Origin: Macrococcoides bohemicum
GTDB lineage: Bacteria; Bacillota; Bacilli; Staphylococcales; Staphylococcaceae
Length of the DNA stretch: 64,000 nt
NCBI RefSeq assembly: GCF_042658685.1
Contig: NZ_JBHSQY010000012.1
Strand: one strand, 5' to 3'
Shown here: piece by piece, positions 60,708 through 64,000 of the stretch
Numbering within the stretch: position 1 is the stretch's first letter
Layout of the letters: each line of letters starts with the position of its first letter
The notes under the pieces: model-generated
What the model was told of the DNA's origin: nothing
The model's input: only the letters and a program-made list of their open reading frames with translations
Databases searched by the model: none
Program-made: the position numbers and the translations under genes

Positions 60708-60903
60708 GTGTACTTCCTTTCTCAATTTGATTTATAATTTCATACTCTTATATTATAAGTACATTTAAACAGTAAGTATATATAGGATTTAAAATGTAAT
60801 ATTACTTTAATAAATGAAATAATAAATTCATAAAGTAAAATAATATACCCACTTATTTTTAAAGTATCATTATTACCGTATTGTTATAAAATAAATAGTT
60901 GAA

Positions 60904-60946
60904 TAAAAAAAACACCATCAATTTATATATCGAAACTGATAGTGTT
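60904..60946 (-). terminator. Terminator of LCP-DUF2538 operon
   Basis: Arms aacaccatca and tgatagtgtt; on the minus strand the one non-Watson-Crick position becomes a G-U pair, and a U-run of about eight follows. Minus-strand use is therefore favoured. Confidence 0.65.
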
Positions 60947-60956
60947 TTATATTACG

Positions 60957-61424
60957 TTAATGTAATTTTAATATTGCAGTATATTGCCAAAATAGTTGCA
61001 TATGCTTCATATCCCAGTGAGTCATGCCCATAGCATACCCTGATGGTGTAAAGATCTGGATGTTGGATACTTCTAAAACTGCTGCAATCAAATACTGATC
61101 AAAGACATCTAGTGATGTAAACGTTTGACTTAAGCTTTCGTCATCGAAGACGAAGTCTAAAGGAACTTCATGGTCAAAGATATTGAGTTTTTTAAATATA
61201 GCAGGTATTCCTAGAATGTAGCACGCTCCATCCATTAAAGGATTTTGTGAAGCATCACTATAATAGATTAATAATGCTTCATAGTTTTGCTGATGATACT
61301 CATCCAGATAATAAAAATCTTTACGCTTATGAGATAAATCACCAGGTGACGTTATTATTTCATCTAATTTATCGAACATATGCTTAATATGTTCGTATCT
61401 TTCATAAGTTTTACGAGTTGCCAT
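60957..61424 (-). CDS. DUF2538 family protein
   Basis: A 155-aa soluble protein, MATRKTYERYEHIKHMFDKLDEI..., belonging to the DUF2538 family, which in staphylococci is encoded between atl and the LCP gene. It is rich in aromatic residues and shows no membrane segment or recognisable active site. TTGGAGTGAA precedes the ATG. It follows the LCP gene by 16 bp on the same strand and shares its transcript, which ties it loosely to wall-polymer assembly. Function unknown. Confidence 0.78.
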   Translation of the reverse strand: MATRKTYERYEHIKHMFDKLDEIITSPGDLSHKRKDFYYLDEYHQQNYEALLIYYSDASQNPLMDGACYILGIPAIFKKLNIFDHEVPLDFVFDDESLSQTFTSLDVFDQYLIAAVLEVSNIQIFTPSGYAMGMTHWDMKHMQLFWQYTAILKLH

Positions 61425-61440
61425 TAAGGTTCACTCCAAT

Positions 61441-62838
61441 TTATTGATGATTTACAGGCACTTCATTATTCTGTATTATCGGTTGTCTTACAACGTTTTG
61501 TGGTGTCTGACTACTTTGTATGTTGTTATTCGTAGTGATATTATTTCTAACAACATTCGGATCATTAATAGAATTATTATTTGAAGTATTCTGATTGACT
61601 TCTGGACCAGCTGGTGTCTCAGTAATAATAGGTTCAGGTGCTGGATCTGCCATTACTGGTGGTGCTTGTTCAGTAACAGGCGCACTTTCTACAGTTTTTG
61701 GCTCTTCAGTTTCTATAGATTTTGATGAGCCTTCAATATTTGTTTCGTTTGCATTATTTTCTTTTGTATTATTTTTCTTTTTGTCCTTCATCAGTTGTTT
61801 AAAATCTTTTTTAATTTGCTCAATGTCAATCTTTTCTAAAGGTATTAAATTTCCTTTTAAAGCGATAACTTTATAATCCAACAATGAAGATCTTTTCTCT
61901 TCAGGTAATTGTAAATCTTTGCGAAGTAGCTTAGATATTTTATAAATGTGTTCAAATACTGGATTATAGTAGTACACACCGTTATACATATAATCAGTAC
62001 CTTTTAACTGCATTTGTTTAAACGCTACATCATTAGAAGTATAGTAAGAAGCTACGGATGTAATATTTGCAAAGGTTAAATTATGTTTTGCGTTATTGCC
62101 AATAATTTCAACAAGTTCATCTAATTTTGAAATAGAGTTAGTATCTTTCGCTTTTTTAACGATTGCTTCAATCATTTGCATTTGACGTTTACCACGTCCT
62201 AAATCAGTATCCACATGACGACTTCTTACTAGTGCAAGTGCTTCATCACCATTGATGAGTTGTTTTCCTTTTTTAACTTTAATTCTACCTTTATCGAGTT
62301 TTGTAGGTTCATCGATGTCAAAGGGCACATTAAATTCAATACCACCTAATTCATCGACGATATCCACAAAGGCCTGCATATTTACTCGTGCATAATAATC
62401 AACCGGAATATTAAAGATGTTTTCAACAGCATGCATAGAGCTTTCTGGGCCGCCCTCAGCATGTGCGTGCGTAATTTTATCGTATTGCTTTACAGAAGGA
62501 ATATAAGCTAAAGTATCACGAGGAATACTTACAAGTCTTATTTGTTTATTACTACGGTTGAAAGTTGCAAGTATTATTGCATCAGTACGTGCTTCAGAAA
62601 CCTTCTGTCCATTTTCTCTTCTGGAAATACTATCGTCAATACCCAGGAATAATATAGAAATGTGATCCATTGACGGGTCAACAGCTTTTTCTCTTAAATT
62701 AGATTTATCACTATTTTTGCTAAACGATAAATCAATTGCACCTTTTGTTGTACTATATAAATATGCAGCATATGATACAGGTACAATTACTAAACTTAAA
62801 GAGAGTAAAATTAATATTGCTCTGAAAGTCTTATTCAT
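61441..62838 (-). CDS. LytR-CpsA-Psr family wall-polymer ligase
   Basis: LCP enzymes attach teichoic acid or similar polymers to peptidoglycan outside the cell. The 465-aa protein has one N-terminal helix (about 6-26) and the LCP domain (about 55-250). Conserved Arg/Asp residues are in DHISILFLGIDDS, EARTDAIILATFN, VSIPRDTLAYIP and LVRSRHVDTDLGRGKRQM. The C-terminal 130 residues are low-complexity, rich in Pro, Thr, Asn and Gln. AAGGAGCAT precedes the ATG. The position beside atl matches one of the staphylococcal LCP genes. Which polymer it handles cannot be told. Confidence 0.9.
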   Translation of the reverse strand: MNKTFRAILILLSLSLVIVPVSYAAYLYSTTKGAIDLSFSKNSDKSNLREKAVDPSMDHISILFLGIDDSISRRENGQKVSEARTDAIILATFNRSNKQIRLVSIPRDTLAYIPSVKQYDKITHAHAEGGPESSMHAVENIFNIPVDYYARVNMQAFVDIVDELGGIEFNVPFDIDEPTKLDKGRIKVKKGKQLINGDEALALVRSRHVDTDLGRGKRQMQMIEAIVKKAKDTNSISKLDELVEIIGNNAKHNLTFANITSVASYYTSNDVAFKQMQLKGTDYMYNGVYYYNPVFEHIYKISKLLRKDLQLPEEKRSSLLDYKVIALKGNLIPLEKIDIEQIKKDFKQLMKDKKKNNTKENNANETNIEGSSKSIETEEPKTVESAPVTEQAPPVMADPAPEPIITETPAGPEVNQNTSNNNSINDPNVVRNNITTNNNIQSSQTPQNVVRQPIIQNNEVPVNHQ

Positions 62839-63179
62839 ATTATGCTCCTTAAATCAGTTTAATAAACTATTAAATTATATAGCTAATTATGTAAAATAAC
62901 AATAAAATAATATCTTCTATTAAATAATTATAATATCATTATAGAGATTAGATGAGAAGTATAGCAATTATATACTGTTAAGAAGTGATAATTTAAGATA
63001 CATTGGATATTGACGCATGGAAACGAAGGTGCTTTGAGATGATTTAAAATGATTGTAAATAAAATTAAAGTATTGTAAATTAAAAGTTGCATATTAGAAT
63101 GCTGTATTATATTTTGAATTGGAATCTATAGACAACTTTGATTGTTTAAATATTTCAAAGTTAAAGGGAGTAATTAATT
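62839..63179. other. LCP-tagG divergent intergenic region
   Basis: No gene in 341 bp. The region is very AT-rich. attgtaaat occurs twice (about 63052 and 63072). No clear -35/-10 pair can be assigned to either flanking gene, and no riboswitch or strong hairpin is visible. Confidence 0.4.
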
Positions 63180-63989
63180 TTGAAAGAATTATTAAACTTA
63201 ATAAAAGAACAAATTTTACATTTTAATTTAATAAGAAAACTTGCTATATATAATATTAAAAGTAAATATTCAAATCACTACCTGGGTGTTTTTTGGAATA
63301 TATTACAGCCTTTAATGCAAGTAGGACTATATTATATAGTATTTGGATTAGGACTTCGTGGTGTTCGTCATGATGTGATTGGAGTTCCATTTATTATTCA
63401 TTTAATTAGTGGGTTGTTTCCCTGGATGTTTATATCTCAATCTATAATAGGTGGTTCGCTAGCAATTTATCAGAGATTGGGATTGGTAACAAAAATGAAG
63501 TTTCCTTCAAGTGTATTGTTATCTATTTCTTTTACCAACACGCTAATTAACTTGTTAATAACAACTGCGCTATTATTAATATTATCAATTTATTATCAAC
63601 TCGTACCAATATGGCATTATTTATGGTTTTTCTACTTCATCATTGCAAGTTATGCTTTAATATTTGGTATTTCATTAATTATGAGCACATTAGTTATAAT
63701 TGTCAGGGATACAAATAATATACTTCAAAATGTTATGCGTATGGCATTTTTCATAACACCAATATTTTGGGCGATTGAAAATGCTACTCCATTAATGGTT
63801 AAAATTAATGCATTTAATCCGTTTGGTTATTTAATTGGTACTTACAGAGTTGCTTTTATTCGTGATCATGTAAATGTTTATGGAAGTTGGCATGATCATT
63901 TATTCTATTGGATGATTTGTTTGTTGCTATTATTTATTGGAAGTCAGGTCCACTATAAATTTAGAAATAAATTAGTTGATTATTTATAA
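63180..63989 (+). CDS. tagG: Wall teichoic acid ABC exporter permease TagG/TarG
   Basis: Permease of the two-part exporter that carries lipid-linked wall teichoic acid across the membrane. The 269-aa ABC-2 protein has about six helices, with YNIKSKYSNHYLGVFWNILQ near the N-terminus, FIIHLISGLFPWMFISQSI in the middle, and the NPFGYLIGTYRVAF motif, all typical of TagG. The length matches S. aureus TarG (270 aa). The start is a TTG at 63180 preceded by AAGGGAG; no nearby ATG fits the family N-terminus. The ATPase TagH is not in the window. Confidence 0.92.
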   Translation: MKELLNLIKEQILHFNLIRKLAIYNIKSKYSNHYLGVFWNILQPLMQVGLYYIVFGLGLRGVRHDVIGVPFIIHLISGLFPWMFISQSIIGGSLAIYQRLGLVTKMKFPSSVLLSISFTNTLINLLITTALLLILSIYYQLVPIWHYLWFFYFIIASYALIFGISLIMSTLVIIVRDTNNILQNVMRMAFFITPIFWAIENATPLMVKINAFNPFGYLIGTYRVAFIRDHVNVYGSWHDHLFYWMICLLLLFIGSQVHYKFRNKLVDYL

Positions 63990-64000
63990 AGTTAAAAATA

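Noticed and set aside
61115..61135. cre-like sequence (tgtaaacgttt) for CcpA
   Set aside because: It lies inside the DUF2538 coding region, away from any promoter, and is only a partial match.
1..64000. tRNA, rRNA, prophage, IS element or integrase genes
   Set aside because: I looked through all gaps and found no cloverleaf, no transposase or integrase motif and no attachment-site duplications. Absence was judged by eye and not by a tRNA or IS search.

Overview
The window is a low-GC chromosomal segment of a Firmicute in the family Staphylococcaceae. The blocks coaDR-sufT-clpB, fabHF-opp-trpS-spxA-mecA-coiA-pepF-RsaE-spxH-relQ-nadK-mgtE-fabI, galU/ltaA/ugtP-murE-prfC-htrA and comK-atl-LCP-tagG follow staphylococcal order. 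MurE carries the L-lysine signature DNPAND. Bacillus-like features absent from typical S. aureus, namely a C-terminal Fe-S Fnr and a Med homologue, point to Macrococcus or a close relative. That genus call is inference. Nothing looks like a prophage, IS element, CRISPR array, rRNA or tRNA. It is mostly a core-genome stretch, and the unusual material lies in the regulatory DNA and a few odd proteins.

Layout. Region 1-6.4 kb holds CoA-disulfide reductase, a HAD phosphatase, a SufT-type Fe-S protein, an Fnr oxygen sensor and ClpB with a CtsR operator. Region 6.4-10.9 kb holds Med, the fatty-acid genes fabH-fabF behind a FapR operator, and a NERD-domain protein whose 3' end runs into four 61-bp hairpin repeats. 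Region 10.9-19.7 kb is an oligopeptide importer, oppA-oppBCDF-oppA2, in which both oppA genes have the same promoter layout and CodY-like boxes. Region 19.7-26.8 kb is trpS, spxA, mecA, coiA, pepF, the sRNA RsaE/RoxS, spxH and a truncated globin. Region 26.9-34.4 kb is the yjbK-relQ-nadK-rluD-mgtE-CPA2 cluster and fabI with a second FapR operator.

Region 34.4-49.6 kb holds a 2H phosphoesterase, an esterase, an AI-2E-type permease, the glycolipid-anchor module galU/ugtP/ltaA, an ABC-2 exporter, murE, a YueH-like protein, prfC, a TerC protein, an HtrA-like protease and a Ktr potassium channel subunit. Region 49.6-54.2 kb is the most unusual part: an orphan sensor kinase, a 5'-nucleotidase-fold protein that has lost its metal ligands, a degenerate CPBP protein, YkvS, and a small sigma factor divergent from a shortened comK. 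Region 54.2-64 kb holds a RocB-like peptidase, an acyltransferase, a MarR regulator, the autolysin Atl, a DUF2538 protein, an LCP ligase and the teichoic-acid exporter TagG.

How the genes work together. Several regulators of competence and thiol stress lie within 48 kb (med, spxA, mecA, coiA, spxH, a sigma factor, comK). Oxygen and redox status is represented by Fnr, SufT, CoADR, Spx/SpxH and RsaE. Envelope building is represented by FapR-controlled fatty acid synthesis, the LTA glycolipid anchor, MurE, Atl, LCP and TagG. No function was tested; all calls rest on motifs, gene order and remembered family features.
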